A stretch of 64,000 nt of DNA from Massilia eurypsychrophila (GTDB lineage: Bacteria > Pseudomonadota > Gammaproteobacteria > Burkholderiales > Burkholderiaceae_D): assembly GCF_002760655.1 (NCBI RefSeq), contig NZ_PDOC01000003.1:224840-288839 (forward strand). Reading direction: 5' to 3'. This document shows, piece after piece, positions 34,440 to 42,794 of the stretch. The stretch's first letter is position 1; every line of letters starts with the position of its first letter. The notes below the pieces were generated by a model that saw only the letters and a list, made by a program, of their open reading frames with translations, was not told the origin of the DNA and did not search any database. The position numbers were made by a program, and so were the translations under genes.

Positions 34440-34972
34440 CAGATGAACACCTGCAGGCTGTCGTGCACCGCGTCGCAGTTGACCAGGTCGACCCGCTTCA
34501 GGTGGATCTTCCAGCTGTCGCCGTGCGGCGCCAGCTTGTGGGTGATACTGCCGGCCATCTGGCGCGGCGTGCCCTGGCGCCATTCGGTCATCTGAAACAC
34601 CGAGTGCACCACCAGCTTGTCGCTGCCATCGAAGCCGGCCGCGATCACATTGCCGACCAGCCGCGAGGTGCGAGTGACCGGCTGCTGCGACCAGTTGCGC
34701 GCGTTCGACAGGCGCTTCATGCGCACCTCGCGCAGCATCTTGTCCTCCCACGCCAGCGAGATATGGTCGTACGGGCTTTGCTGGTCGTGCGCCTGCGGGA
34801 TCCAGTACATGCCGTCGTCGGTCCACATGGCCAGCCAGTCGGCCACGCGCCGTTCGTCGAGCGCGCGCGCTTCCATGTACAGGAACTGCTGCAGGCGGTG
34901 CTGGAGGTCGAGCGATATTTCGGCCGGCCGCAGGCCGTCGGTCGATACGTCGAAATCGAGGTCAAGCAGCAT
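34439..34972 (-). CDS. Rieske ring-hydroxylating oxygenase beta subunit 2
   Basis: A 177-aa small subunit of a second Rieske oxygenase, with FLYMEARALDERRVADWLAMWTDDGMYWIP and a C-terminal LKRVDLVNCDAVHDSLQVF that closely parallels subunit 1 (LKRVDLLNCDA). The start overlaps the end of the alpha gene by 11 bp. The two alpha/beta pairs therefore appear to be paralogues that diverged in one island. Confidence 0.9.
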   Translation of the reverse strand: MLLDLDFDVSTDGLRPAEISLDLQHRLQQFLYMEARALDERRVADWLAMWTDDGMYWIPQAHDQQSPYDHISLAWEDKMLREVRMKRLSNARNWSQQPVTRTSRLVGNVIAAGFDGSDKLVVHSVFQMTEWRQGTPRQMAGSITHKLAPHGDSWKIHLKRVDLVNCDAVHDSLQVFI

Positions 34973-36287
34973 GAACGGCCTCCGTTTTCGTGGCGAGCAT
35001 GTACTGCTTCCATGCGCGGAACTGGTTACGCATCGGCAGTTCGCTGGTGCCGTTGGTGGAGATCATCCCGCCTGGCACGACGCGGTCGGTGCCGAGGTAG
35101 CGGTGAAGGCTGATCCAGTCGCCGCCGTGCGTCAGGTTGCCGTCCTGGCAGCGCTTGTAGACTTCGACGTCGTCGGCCATGACGTTCGACGACGGCGAAT
35201 TGATCACGTTGGCGTACATGAGGCTGCGTTTGAACACCGCCTCCGGCGCGCCCTTCAGGCGAAACGTCTGGATCTCGATCATGGTGCGGTCCACCGCCAC
35301 GGGGCGGATCACGCGGAACTGCTGGAACACGGTATGCGGCGAGCCGCTGCCGTAGATGATCGTGTTGTGGCGGTTCATGCCGAGGATCTCGAGCGCGCGC
35401 TCCCGGCCCCATGCCTGTTCGAGCACCTCGAAGTGAGCGCGCGTGACCGGGTCGCGTTCGGCCGCGCCCGGGTTGAAGATCCCTTCCATGTAGCCGTGGC
35501 CGTTGTCGTAGGCGCACAGGTCGAGCTTTTCCCAGAACGAGTATGGCTCGCCGTTGCCGTCCATGATGTGCAGCTCGAGCGGCATCTCGCCCATTTCCTT
35601 CGCCTGGTCGCGCGCGGCGACCACCGACGACTCGTGGGTTACCTGCGCATGCATCGTGTCGTGCAGGTTCTCGTAGAAGACCTTCCAGTTCGAGTTCTGC
35701 CACACCTTGAAAACGCCGCCGGCCACTTCCACTTCGCCCACCGGCGAGCGGTCGCACAGGTTGTCGATCGACGTGATGACGCCGCCGAGGAAGGACTTCA
35801 GGTCATCGCCCTGGGCGGCCTGGCTGGCGAACACGAAGCCGCGGTAGCTCTCGACCCGCGCCAGCTGGCGCATCGAAAAGTCGGGGTGCTTGGGATCGAA
35901 GCAGGTGCCCTCGAAACCTGACTTCATCGGCGCGGCAAGGTGGGCGCCATCGAGCTTGAAGGTCCAGGCGTGATACGGACAGCGGAAGAATTTTCCAGTA
36001 TTGCCGCAGCCGTCGGGCACTAGCTTCGCGCCCCGGTGCGGGCAGCGGTTGTACAGCACGTAGACCTTTTTGTCGTTGGCGCGCACCATGATGACGTCCT
36101 GGTCGCCGATGCGGGTGGCGTAGAAATCGCCCGCGTTCGGCACCTGGCTGTCGTGGCCGACGTAGATCCACGCGTGGCCGTAGATCCGTTCCATCTCCAG
36201 CTGGTAGAGATCGGGGTCGGTGTACACCGATTTGTGCACACTGTCGTCGCGCACCAGCGCGTCGATCTGTTCGTTGGTATAGGCCAT
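34962..36287 (-). CDS. Rieske ring-hydroxylating oxygenase alpha subunit 2
   Basis: A 441-aa catalytic subunit with Rieske ligands C82, H84, C103 and H106 (CPH...CPYH) and mononuclear iron site D210, H213, H218 (HDTMHAQVTH). It shares long stretches with alpha subunit 1 (GNTGKFFRCPYHAWT; SIDN..DRSP.GE.E.AGG; MRNQFRAW at the C-terminus). The gene starts three bases after the dienelactone-hydrolase fusion. No reductase or ferredoxin is encoded in this operon, so the VanB-type protein at 21564 is the obvious candidate donor. Substrate unknown; an aromatic acid of the same pathway is likely. Confidence 0.91.
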   Translation of the reverse strand: MAYTNEQIDALVRDDSVHKSVYTDPDLYQLEMERIYGHAWIYVGHDSQVPNAGDFYATRIGDQDVIMVRANDKKVYVLYNRCPHRGAKLVPDGCGNTGKFFRCPYHAWTFKLDGAHLAAPMKSGFEGTCFDPKHPDFSMRQLARVESYRGFVFASQAAQGDDLKSFLGGVITSIDNLCDRSPVGEVEVAGGVFKVWQNSNWKVFYENLHDTMHAQVTHESSVVAARDQAKEMGEMPLELHIMDGNGEPYSFWEKLDLCAYDNGHGYMEGIFNPGAAERDPVTRAHFEVLEQAWGRERALEILGMNRHNTIIYGSGSPHTVFQQFRVIRPVAVDRTMIEIQTFRLKGAPEAVFKRSLMYANVINSPSSNVMADDVEVYKRCQDGNLTHGGDWISLHRYLGTDRVVPGGMISTNGTSELPMRNQFRAWKQYMLATKTEAVHAA

Positions 36288-36290
36288 GGC

Positions 36291-37502
36291 TTACTTTCGC
36301 ATCAGCGTGTTGGAGGGCAGCGTCTCGTCGAGAAGCTTCCTGGCCGAGTCGATGCCGGCGACCGGCAGGCCGGCCGCATCGAGCGCGCCGATCTGCACCA
36401 GCACCGAGGCCTGGTCCCAGTAGATATGCTCGTGATACAGCTTGTCGCCCCTGAATTTCACGATAGCCACCAGCGGAATCTCCACGTAGCGGCCGGTCGG
36501 CGCGACGCCAGGCAGCATCCAGTCCACTTCGCAGGTATGGGTGAAGCAGAACAGCATTTCGTCGACGATCTGGGTGGCGCCGACGGTGCGCGAGATCGGC
36601 ACCAGGCGGGTGTCGGGCGGATTGCTGTTGACGAAGTGATTGGTGTAGAAGTCGTGCAGCTTGTCGTAGCCGACGCCCCCGGTCATCGTCGGAATGTGAT
36701 TGACGTAGGGCTGCGGTACCATCGTCGACATCGTGTCGTCGACGTTGCGGGTGCCGAATTCGTATTCGCAGTGCTTGTCCCACAACGCCGACAGATCGAA
36801 CTGCGGCCCGATCGCCTTGCGGAAGGCGGCCACCGACCGCTCGTGCGCCACCAGCGCCGACGGCTTGTCGTAGTGCTCCGACGGCGGACGCGCAAAGGCG
36901 TGATCGACGTTGGGGTAAAGGTACAGCTCCACGTTCGGCCGGCCCTGCAGCGCCGCGAAAATCGCCTCACGCGCCGGTGGCGGGCAAAACTTGTCTTGTT
37001 CGGCGAAGTGCAGCACCAGGCGGCCGCGGATATTGTCCGCTTCTTCCAGCTGGTCCTGGATGCCGACACCGTAGTAGCCGACCGCCACGTCGACGTCGCA
37101 GCGGCAGGCGGCCAGGTAGGCCAGTTTGCCGCCGAGGCAGAATCCGAGCACGCCTGTCTTGCCTTCGAATTCGGGACGCGCGCGCAGCACCGCCAGCGTG
37201 GCGTCGATGTCGGCGATGCCCTTGTCCGGATCGAAGCCCTGGAACAGTCCGAACGCCGCCTGCCAGTCCTCCGGCGTGTAGCCCAGGTCGACGTTCGGCT
37301 GCTGGCGCCAGAACAGGTCGGGCGCCAGCACCACGTAGCCCTCTTCGGCATAGTAATCAGCGGTGGCGCGCACGAACTCGTTGATGCCGAAGATCTCCTG
37401 CGCCAGCACGATGCCCGGGCCTTTACCCGACTTCGGCACTGCCAGGTAAGCGCGGAATTCGCCGCTGCCGTCGTTCGCTGCGATGGTGACGTAACTGCCC
37501 AT
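36291..37502 (-). CDS. Dienelactone hydrolase fused to a SnoaL-like domain
   Basis: A 403-aa two-domain protein. Residues 1-230 are a dienelactone hydrolase with triad C122 (GFCLGG), D170 (AEQDKFCPP) and H201 (NVDHAFARP), and E36 in QEIFG. Residues about 235-403 form an NTF2/SnoaL-type domain (HDFYTNHFVNSNPPDTRLVPIS, EIPLVAIVKFRGDKLYHEHIYWD). The fusion is in frame with no sign of a sequencing join. DLH opens lactones of muconate pathways; SnoaL folds bind or cyclise small ligands. It is first in the second Rieske operon, divergent from the AraC regulator. Confidence 0.88.
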   Translation of the reverse strand: MGSYVTIAANDGSGEFRAYLAVPKSGKGPGIVLAQEIFGINEFVRATADYYAEEGYVVLAPDLFWRQQPNVDLGYTPEDWQAAFGLFQGFDPDKGIADIDATLAVLRARPEFEGKTGVLGFCLGGKLAYLAACRCDVDVAVGYYGVGIQDQLEEADNIRGRLVLHFAEQDKFCPPPAREAIFAALQGRPNVELYLYPNVDHAFARPPSEHYDKPSALVAHERSVAAFRKAIGPQFDLSALWDKHCEYEFGTRNVDDTMSTMVPQPYVNHIPTMTGGVGYDKLHDFYTNHFVNSNPPDTRLVPISRTVGATQIVDEMLFCFTHTCEVDWMLPGVAPTGRYVEIPLVAIVKFRGDKLYHEHIYWDQASVLVQIGALDAAGLPVAGIDSARKLLDETLPSNTLMRK

Positions 37503-37569
37503 ATTCTCTTCCCCTCAAGGATGCGTGGATGTTCTGCCGATTGTGATCCGCACAAGCGAGTGGCACTAT

Positions 37570-37598
37570 CCGATTTCGGCATCCGCAAGCCGAATCGG
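37570..37598. promoter_or_regulatory. Inverted repeat in the AraC/DLH divergent region
   Basis: CCGATTTCGGC (37570-37580) and GCCGAATCGG (37589-37598) are complementary apart from one bulged base, with an 8-base spacer. It lies upstream of a TAGAAT -10-like element (37613-37618) for the regulator gene. A plausible control site for the AraC protein or another regulator. Confidence 0.4.
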
Positions 37599-37641
37599 GC
37601 GTTTAACTGATGTAGAATCGTCGGCAAGGAGGAGTGCATCA

Positions 37642-38628
37642 GTGGAGACCTGGCTCAAAGGCGAAGTGCAGAACCTGTACGACAAGGCGCCGTTGTTCGC
37701 GTCCTCCGATCCGCACGAGACGCGCGCGCAGACTGGCCACGCATTCAAGGAGCACGAGTTGCGCTGGAATGGCGGCAAGGTCGACGCCGCGCTGCACAGA
37801 ACCGACCTTGGCGCGCTGTCGTTCTTCATCCTGCGCTACGGCGCCGCGGTCCATATCGAGGCAGGGCGGCTGAACGGCTTCATGCTGTTCCAGGTGCCGC
37901 TGTCGGGCAGCGCTCAGATCCGCGTCGGCGGGCACTCGGTGGCGGCCTCGCCGCAGACCGGCGCGCTGGTGTCGCCGACCCTGCCGCTGCAGCTGGACTG
38001 GAGCGAAGGATGCGAACAGCTGCTGCTGAAGATCCCGCGCGAGCGCGTTGAAGAAACCTGCCGCGACCTGCTTGGCGGCGAACTGAAAAACGGCTCGATC
38101 GAATTCGCGCCTGAGATGCCGATGGATTGCGCGATGGGGCGCGCCTGGCAGCACCACCTCGGCGGCCTGCTGGCCAACCGCGGTTTTGCTACCGAGCCGC
38201 ACGCGCGGCCGATGATCCGCGCCCAGGAACAAACGCTGATTCATCACCTGCTGCTGCGCCAGCCAAGCAATTACAGCGAGCGCCTGTGGCGCCAGAGTCC
38301 CGCGGCGCCGCAGCGCAAGCTGCGCGTGGCCGAGGAGTTTATCCGTGCGCACCTGTTCGAGCCGCTCTCGCTCGAGCAGATCGCCGCCGCCAGCGGCGCC
38401 AGCCTGCGCAGCCTGTGCGAGGCGTTTCGCGTGCATTACGATTGTTCCCCGATGGGGTATGTGCGTGAGAAGCGGCTTGATGCCGCGCGTGGCGCCCTGC
38501 AGACCGCGGCGCCTGGCGCGCAAGTCACCGACATCGCGCTGGCCTGCGGTTTAAGCCACCTCGGGCGCTTCGCGGCGAGCTACCGCGCCCGCTATGGCGA
38601 GACGCCGCTGCAAACTTTGAAACGGTGA
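37642..38628 (+). CDS. AraC-family transcriptional regulator
   Basis: A 328-aa regulator with a GTG start at 37642, chosen because AAGGAGGAG (37626-37634) sits seven bases upstream; the frame is open further upstream but has no ribosome site. The N-terminal ~190 residues are the AraC-binding-like domain of the XylS/FeaR type (RYGAAVHIEAGRLNGFMLFQVPLSG). The C-terminal two helix-turn-helix units include EPLSLEQIAAASGASLRSLCEAFR and TDIALACGLSHLGRFAASYRARYGETP. It is divergent from, and probably activates, the second Rieske operon in response to its aromatic substrate. Confidence 0.92.
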   Translation: METWLKGEVQNLYDKAPLFASSDPHETRAQTGHAFKEHELRWNGGKVDAALHRTDLGALSFFILRYGAAVHIEAGRLNGFMLFQVPLSGSAQIRVGGHSVAASPQTGALVSPTLPLQLDWSEGCEQLLLKIPRERVEETCRDLLGGELKNGSIEFAPEMPMDCAMGRAWQHHLGGLLANRGFATEPHARPMIRAQEQTLIHHLLLRQPSNYSERLWRQSPAAPQRKLRVAEEFIRAHLFEPLSLEQIAAASGASLRSLCEAFRVHYDCSPMGYVREKRLDAARGALQTAAPGAQVTDIALACGLSHLGRFAASYRARYGETPLQTLKR

Positions 38629-38674
38629 GCCGCTCGTGTCGGAATATACTCGGCAGTTGCCAATGTCCAGCCAC

Positions 38675-38690
38675 CGACCAAAAGCGGTCG
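38675..38690. repeat. Short hairpin before the first orphan gene
   Basis: CGACC (38675-38679) and GGTCG (38686-38690) with an AAAAGC loop, between the AraC gene and the orphan gene. It resembles the CTGCTT/AAGCAG hairpin after that gene in style and may bound an inserted segment. Confidence 0.35.
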
Positions 38691-38720
38691 TTCGTGCACG
38701 GAGTTTGATATGGAATATTC

Positions 38721-39179
38721 ATGAGTGAAGACGACGTCGTGCGGGCGAATTTCTGGAACGAGTCGACGGGGTACTGCGATTGCTGCGGTAAGCAATCCAA
38801 AACTGTCTGGGGAGATTTAGGGGATTCCTCCGGCACCAAGGCGGTCTACTTCGTGCAGTGGACAGTCAACGAACCAAGCCATATGCCAAATTTCGACATT
38901 GTGCTGGGACCATGGGGAGATGGAACCGCTCCAAGTGACCGCGTGTTAGTTTCATTGTTGTATCAGCCTCGTTCGGGGGGCGGGGCGTTCATGGTGATTA
39001 GCGGTAAAGGCAGGCGCGCGGATGACCGCAGTCTTTGCGGTCGGGCACTTGAGCGATCGGACGTTATTGGAACCCCACTAGCGAATGAAGCGTTCTCGCT
39101 AGTCGATTCACTCTGGCTAACAGAACCACGGATTGAAGAAATTCGCGCTTTGGACAACCTTGCCGACTCAAGCAGCTGA
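38721..39179 (+). CDS. Hypothetical protein with an N-terminal CxCC motif
   Basis: A 152-aa protein I cannot assign to a family. Near the N-terminus is GYCDCCGKQSKTVWGDLGD, a possible small metal-binding knuckle; the middle has FVQWTVNEPSHMPNFDIVLGPWGDG and the end is acidic. There is no signal peptide or membrane helix. The gene is visibly richer in A and T and uses different codons from its neighbours, which suggests recent transfer. It is bracketed by short hairpins and sits between the AraC and MarR genes without an operon partner. Confidence 0.65.
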   Translation: MSEDDVVRANFWNESTGYCDCCGKQSKTVWGDLGDSSGTKAVYFVQWTVNEPSHMPNFDIVLGPWGDGTAPSDRVLVSLLYQPRSGGGAFMVISGKGRRADDRSLCGRALERSDVIGTPLANEAFSLVDSLWLTEPRIEEIRALDNLADSSS

Positions 39180-39217
39180 ATGTCGGCTCCGGGTCGATAC
39201 CGAACGGTCCGTGATGA

Positions 39218-39237
39218 CTGCTTTCGGCCAGAAGCAG
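39218..39237. repeat. Short hairpin between the two orphan genes
   Basis: CTGCTT (39218-39223) and AAGCAG (39232-39237) with an 8-base loop. The preceding stretch (39182-39213) resembles 39620-39649 imperfectly (shared GGGTCGAT.CCG core), so related sequence flanks the second orphan gene. Confidence 0.35.
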
Positions 39238-39274
39238 ACATAACGGTCATCTAATCAAACCTTCAGGGGAGCCC

Positions 39275-39601
39275 ATGGGCGGAACTATCTTAGTGTCGAA
39301 GGGGAATGGCTTTGCTACGAGCACGGTCGATTATGACTACTTTGCCGAGCGAATACGTGCAGAACTAATGTCGAAACACCCAACGGTTCTTACGGCAGCT
39401 TATGAGCCGCTCGATGACGGCGGCATGATGTTTATATCTCTCGAAGCGCTTGATGGTGAGTCCTACCGCATCTTTGTGGAAGCAACAAAGCAGGCCGCAT
39501 TGAAAGCAGCAACCGATGCCTCGTTCTCCACGCGATCCGCGCTGTGGCGTCAGCTCCACGACATGCTCCAGAGAGACGCAAGGCTGAGGGGCTCACGCTG
39601 A
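39275..39601 (+). CDS. Hypothetical protein
   Basis: A 108-aa protein of unknown family with AGGGGAG upstream of its ATG. The pattern of a short amphipathic helix (YDYFAERIRAELMSKHP), a strand (GGMMFISLEAL) and a long C-terminal helix rich in Ala, Lys and Arg is seen in small soluble proteins. Base composition is lower in GC than its neighbours, like the preceding orphan gene. No partner gene can be recognised. The 261 bp after it up to the MarR gene hold no gene that I can support. Confidence 0.55.
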   Translation: MGGTILVSKGNGFATSTVDYDYFAERIRAELMSKHPTVLTAAYEPLDDGGMMFISLEALDGESYRIFVEATKQAALKAATDASFSTRSALWRQLHDMLQRDARLRGSR

Positions 39602-39862
39602 GCCCTAAGGCGCTTGCTACGTCCGGTTTGGGTCGATTCCGGCCCCTCGCTGCCAGGCCGCAGTGGGTTGGAACCTGCCACCCAGTAAACGGCGTTCTGC
39701 ATAGATCAACCAATTTATGGTCGCCGGTCAGTCGACTTATCGCTAGTGGGCGTGATGAAATGCGCGCCGCCTAGGCTCAATGCAGGATGATGCCCGCTCA
39801 TTGGCGCTGGATGCAGATCAATGCGGTCGAGGTCGAACCGTTTTCATTGCAGGTCGCTACAG

Positions 39863-40330
39863 CTAGGGCGCGTGCAGCGCGATCAGTTTCTTCAGCACCT
39901 CGACCAGCACCTTGGCGTTCTTGTCGCCGAGCGGTGCGAGCACGTCGCGCTCATGCTGCTTGGCCACCTGCACCAGCGGCTTGACCACCTGGATGCCTTC
40001 TTCGGTGATGCTGACGAGGGTACTGCGGCGATCGGAGATACCCGGTTGGCGCTGCACCAGGCCGAGTTTCTCCATGCGGTCGATGATCTTGCTCATGGTC
40101 GGCTGCTTTTCCAGCACGATCTGCGCCAGGTCGGTCACGTGCATGGCGCCGTCGAGCAGCGTGACGAGCACGCGCCAGTGCATCACCGGCACCTGGCGCG
40201 TGGCCAGTTCGGCGTTGAATTCTGACGATATGAGGCTGCTGCTGCGGGCCAGAAGGTAGGCCAGGTAGCCGTCCACGAAGCGTTCCGGTTCGCCGGTGTC
40301 GGCGGGAACTGCTGCTTTTTTGTCGGCCAT
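39863..40330 (-). CDS. MarR-family transcriptional regulator 1
   Basis: A 155-aa winged-helix regulator: helix-turn-helix region MHVTDLAQIVLEKQPTMSKIIDRMEKLGLV and the wing RQPGISDRRSTLVSITEEG with the conserved DRR. It is the last gene of the minus-strand Liv operon (24 bp after livF). MarR proteins are typically repressors released by an aromatic ligand; iad-like auxin loci are controlled by MarR proteins that bind indole-3-acetate, so this or the second MarR (47102) is the likely sensor of the island. Confidence 0.91.
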   Translation of the reverse strand: MADKKAAVPADTGEPERFVDGYLAYLLARSSSLISSEFNAELATRQVPVMHWRVLVTLLDGAMHVTDLAQIVLEKQPTMSKIIDRMEKLGLVQRQPGISDRRSTLVSITEEGIQVVKPLVQVAKQHERDVLAPLGDKNAKVLVEVLKKLIALHAP

Positions 40331-40354
40331 GAATCCTTCTGAGTCGTGGTGCTG

Positions 40355-41065
40355 CTACACCCCTACATATCGGTGCCAGATGTCTGGCTCTGCGCGCAGC
40401 TGTTCGCTGCTACCGGACCATACCACGCGACCGCGTTCGATCACCGTGTGCCGGTCCGCCAAGGATAGCAGGCGATCGACGTACTTGTCGATGACCAGGA
40501 TGGTCTGGCCATGCTCGCGCAAGTGGCGCAGGCAGGTCCAGATTTCTTCGCGCACCAGCGGCGACAGACCTTCAGTGGCCTCGTCGAGGATCAGCAGGTG
40601 CGGATTGGTCATCAGCGCGCGGCCGATCGCCAGCATCTGCTGCTCGCCGCCGGACAGCTGGTTGCCCAGGTTGTCGGCGCGCTCTTTCAGGCGCGGAAAC
40701 AGGCCGTACACGCGCTCAAGGGTCCACGGATCGGTCGTCTTGCTGCGGTTGCCCGCGAACGCCACTAGATTTTCGCGCACCGACAGGTTAGGGAAGATCT
40801 GCCGGCCTTCAGGCACGATGGCGATGCCGAGGCGGGCGATTTTGTCGGTCGCCATCGGGTCGATGCGCTGGTCGCGGAAATATACTTCGCCGCGCTTTAC
40901 CGGCGTCAGGCCCAGGATGGAGCGCAGGGTGGTGGTCTTGCCGACGCCGTTGCGGCCAAGGAGGGTGGCCGTTTCGCCCTGCTTGATGTCCAGGCTGATG
41001 CCGAACAAGACCTGGCTGCTGCCGTAGGCGGTTTCGATATTTTCTACACGGAGGATGCTGTTCAT
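40355..41065 (-). CDS. livF: Liv-type ABC transporter ATP-binding protein (LivF)
   Basis: A 236-aa ATPase with Walker A GRNGVGKTT, signature NQLSGGEQQMLAIGRALM and Walker B HLLILDEATEGLSP. The short chain and the LLGRNGVGKTTTLRSILGL block mark it as LivF rather than LivG. The start overlaps livG by 4 bp. With livG, livM and livH it forms the inner-membrane part of a branched-chain-type importer; in this island aromatic or indole acids are the inferred cargo. Confidence 0.92.
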   Translation of the reverse strand: MNSILRVENIETAYGSSQVLFGISLDIKQGETATLLGRNGVGKTTTLRSILGLTPVKRGEVYFRDQRIDPMATDKIARLGIAIVPEGRQIFPNLSVRENLVAFAGNRSKTTDPWTLERVYGLFPRLKERADNLGNQLSGGEQQMLAIGRALMTNPHLLILDEATEGLSPLVREEIWTCLRHLREHGQTILVIDKYVDRLLSLADRHTVIERGRVVWSGSSEQLRAEPDIWHRYVGV

Positions 41066-41829
41066 GCGATTGCCTCGTCGCCCAAATAGGCCTTCTTGAC
41101 TTCAGGGTCGTTGCGGATCTGGTCGGGCGTGCCGGTGGCGATGACGCGGCCGGCCACCAGCACCGTGATGCGGTCGGCCAGCTGGAACACCGCATCCATG
41201 TCGTGCTCGATGAGCACCACGCCGATCTCGTTGCGCAGGTTGCGGATCAATGGAATTAGCCGCGCCGATTCGTCCGGGCCCATGCCGGCCATCGGCTCGT
41301 CGAGCAGCAGCAGTTTCGGCAGCGTCGCCAGCGCCAGGCCCACTTCGAGCTGGCGTTGTTCGCCGTGCGCCAGGTTGCCGGCGATAACGTCGATCCGTGC
41401 TTCCAGGCCGACCTGGCCGCCGATGGCGCGCGCTTCGTCGAACAGCGCTTTGTCCGACACAGCCTGCTGCCAGAAGCGCATGCTGCTGCCGCGGCGCGCC
41501 TGCACCGCCAGTGCGATGTTGTCGAGTACCGAGTACTCCTTGAAGATGTTGGTGATCTGGTAGGAGCGCGCCAGGCCAAGCTTGACCCGTTCGTGCATCG
41601 ATACGCCGGTGATGTCGCGGCCGTTGAACAGGATGCTGCCCGAAGTGGGCGCGATGGCGCCCGAAATCTGGTGGATCAGCGTGGTCTTGCCGGCGCCGTT
41701 CGGCCCGATGATGGCGTGGATCTCGCCGCGCGTGACGGTCAGGTCGAGATTGTCGGTGGCGAGCAGGCCGCCGTAGCGCTTGACCAGGTGGCGCAGTTCG
41801 AGCAGGGTTTCAGTTGATTTGGCGTTCAT
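41062..41829 (-). CDS. livG: Liv-type ABC transporter ATP-binding protein (LivG)
   Basis: A 255-aa ATPase from the ATG at 41829. Walker A is GPNGAGKTT, signature region NLAHGEQRQLEVGLALA and Walker B LLLLDEPMAGMGPDE, followed by VVLIEHDMDAVF with the switch His. The LivG-specific RSYQITNIFKEYSVLDNI and C-terminal VKKAYLG are present. It overlaps livF and livM by 4 bp each, so all are translationally coupled. Confidence 0.93.
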   Translation of the reverse strand: MNAKSTETLLELRHLVKRYGGLLATDNLDLTVTRGEIHAIIGPNGAGKTTLIHQISGAIAPTSGSILFNGRDITGVSMHERVKLGLARSYQITNIFKEYSVLDNIALAVQARRGSSMRFWQQAVSDKALFDEARAIGGQVGLEARIDVIAGNLAHGEQRQLEVGLALATLPKLLLLDEPMAGMGPDESARLIPLIRNLRNEIGVVLIEHDMDAVFQLADRITVLVAGRVIATGTPDQIRNDPEVKKAYLGDEAIA

Positions 41830-42782
41830 GCTTTGTCTCCGCGCTTGCGTTGGAACAGGCTGGCCAGGCCGTGCGGCAGCAGCAGCACCACGCCGAGCAG
41901 CACGGCGCCGACGATGATCTGCCAGTGGATCGTGTAGGCCGACAGGATCTCTTCGAGCATCAGCATCACCACCGCGCCGATCGCGCCGCCGAAGAAGAAG
42001 CCGGTGCCGCCCAGGATCACCATCACCATCAGGCTGCCGGACTGGGTCCAGTGCACCAGGCTCGGGCTGACCATCATGTTCTGGTTCGCCAGCAGCGCGC
42101 CGGCCAGGCTGGCCAGCGCGCCGGTAATGACGAAGCACACCAGCTTGTAGCGCACCACCGAGTAGCCGATCGCCTCCATCCGCACTTCGTTCTGCTTGAT
42201 CGCCTGCAGCACGCGGCCGAAGTGTGAATTGACCAGCCGGTAGACCAGGTACATCGAGATGGCGGTCAGGGCCAGCACCACATAATAGAAGTTGATGTCG
42301 GTGGCCAGGTCGAGCACCCCGGTGGCCGAGCGCTGCGGCATCGACAGGCCGTCTTCGCCGCCGTATTCCTTCAGGCCGACAAAGATAAAGTAGATCATCT
42401 GCGCAAAGGCGAGGGTGATCATGATGAAGTAGACGCCCTTGGTGCGCAGTGACACCAGGCCGATGAGGAACGCCAGCACGGCGCCCACCAGCACAGCGAC
42501 CGGCCAGCTGACCCAGGCCGACAGAACGCCATGGTGCATCAGGATGCCGACCGTGTAGGCGCCGGCGCCGAGGTAGGCGGCGTGTCCCATGCTGACCATG
42601 CCGCCGAAGCCGAGCAGCAGGTTAAGGCTGGTGGCGGCGAGCGCGAAGATCATCAGACGGCTGACCATGCCGACATAGAACTCCTGGTCGAAGTGGTTTG
42701 CCAGCAGCGGGAAAGCGACCAGCGCCACCAGCAGGACGACGCCGGCAGTGCGCGACAATGGATGGTGCATTTGACTGATCAT
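41826..42782 (-). CDS. livM: Liv-type ABC transporter permease (LivM)
   Basis: A 318-aa integral membrane permease with many hydrophobic helices. Family markers are GFGGMVSMGHAAYLGAGAY near the N-terminus, LVSLRTKGVYFIMITLAFAQM in the centre and the cytoplasmic FGRVLQAIKQNEVRMEAIGY loop that docks on the ATPase. It lies 12 bases after livH and overlaps livG. Confidence 0.93.
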   Translation of the reverse strand: MISQMHHPLSRTAGVVLLVALVAFPLLANHFDQEFYVGMVSRLMIFALAATSLNLLLGFGGMVSMGHAAYLGAGAYTVGILMHHGVLSAWVSWPVAVLVGAVLAFLIGLVSLRTKGVYFIMITLAFAQMIYFIFVGLKEYGGEDGLSMPQRSATGVLDLATDINFYYVVLALTAISMYLVYRLVNSHFGRVLQAIKQNEVRMEAIGYSVVRYKLVCFVITGALASLAGALLANQNMMVSPSLVHWTQSGSLMVMVILGGTGFFFGGAIGAVVMLMLEEILSAYTIHWQIIVGAVLLGVVLLLPHGLASLFQRKRGDKA

Positions 42783-42794
42783 GGATGGTACTCC

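Noticed and set aside
38629-39862. Integron cassette or insertion sequence
   Set aside because: No integrase, transposase, terminal inverted repeats or recognisable attC site; only composition and weak repeats suggest transfer.
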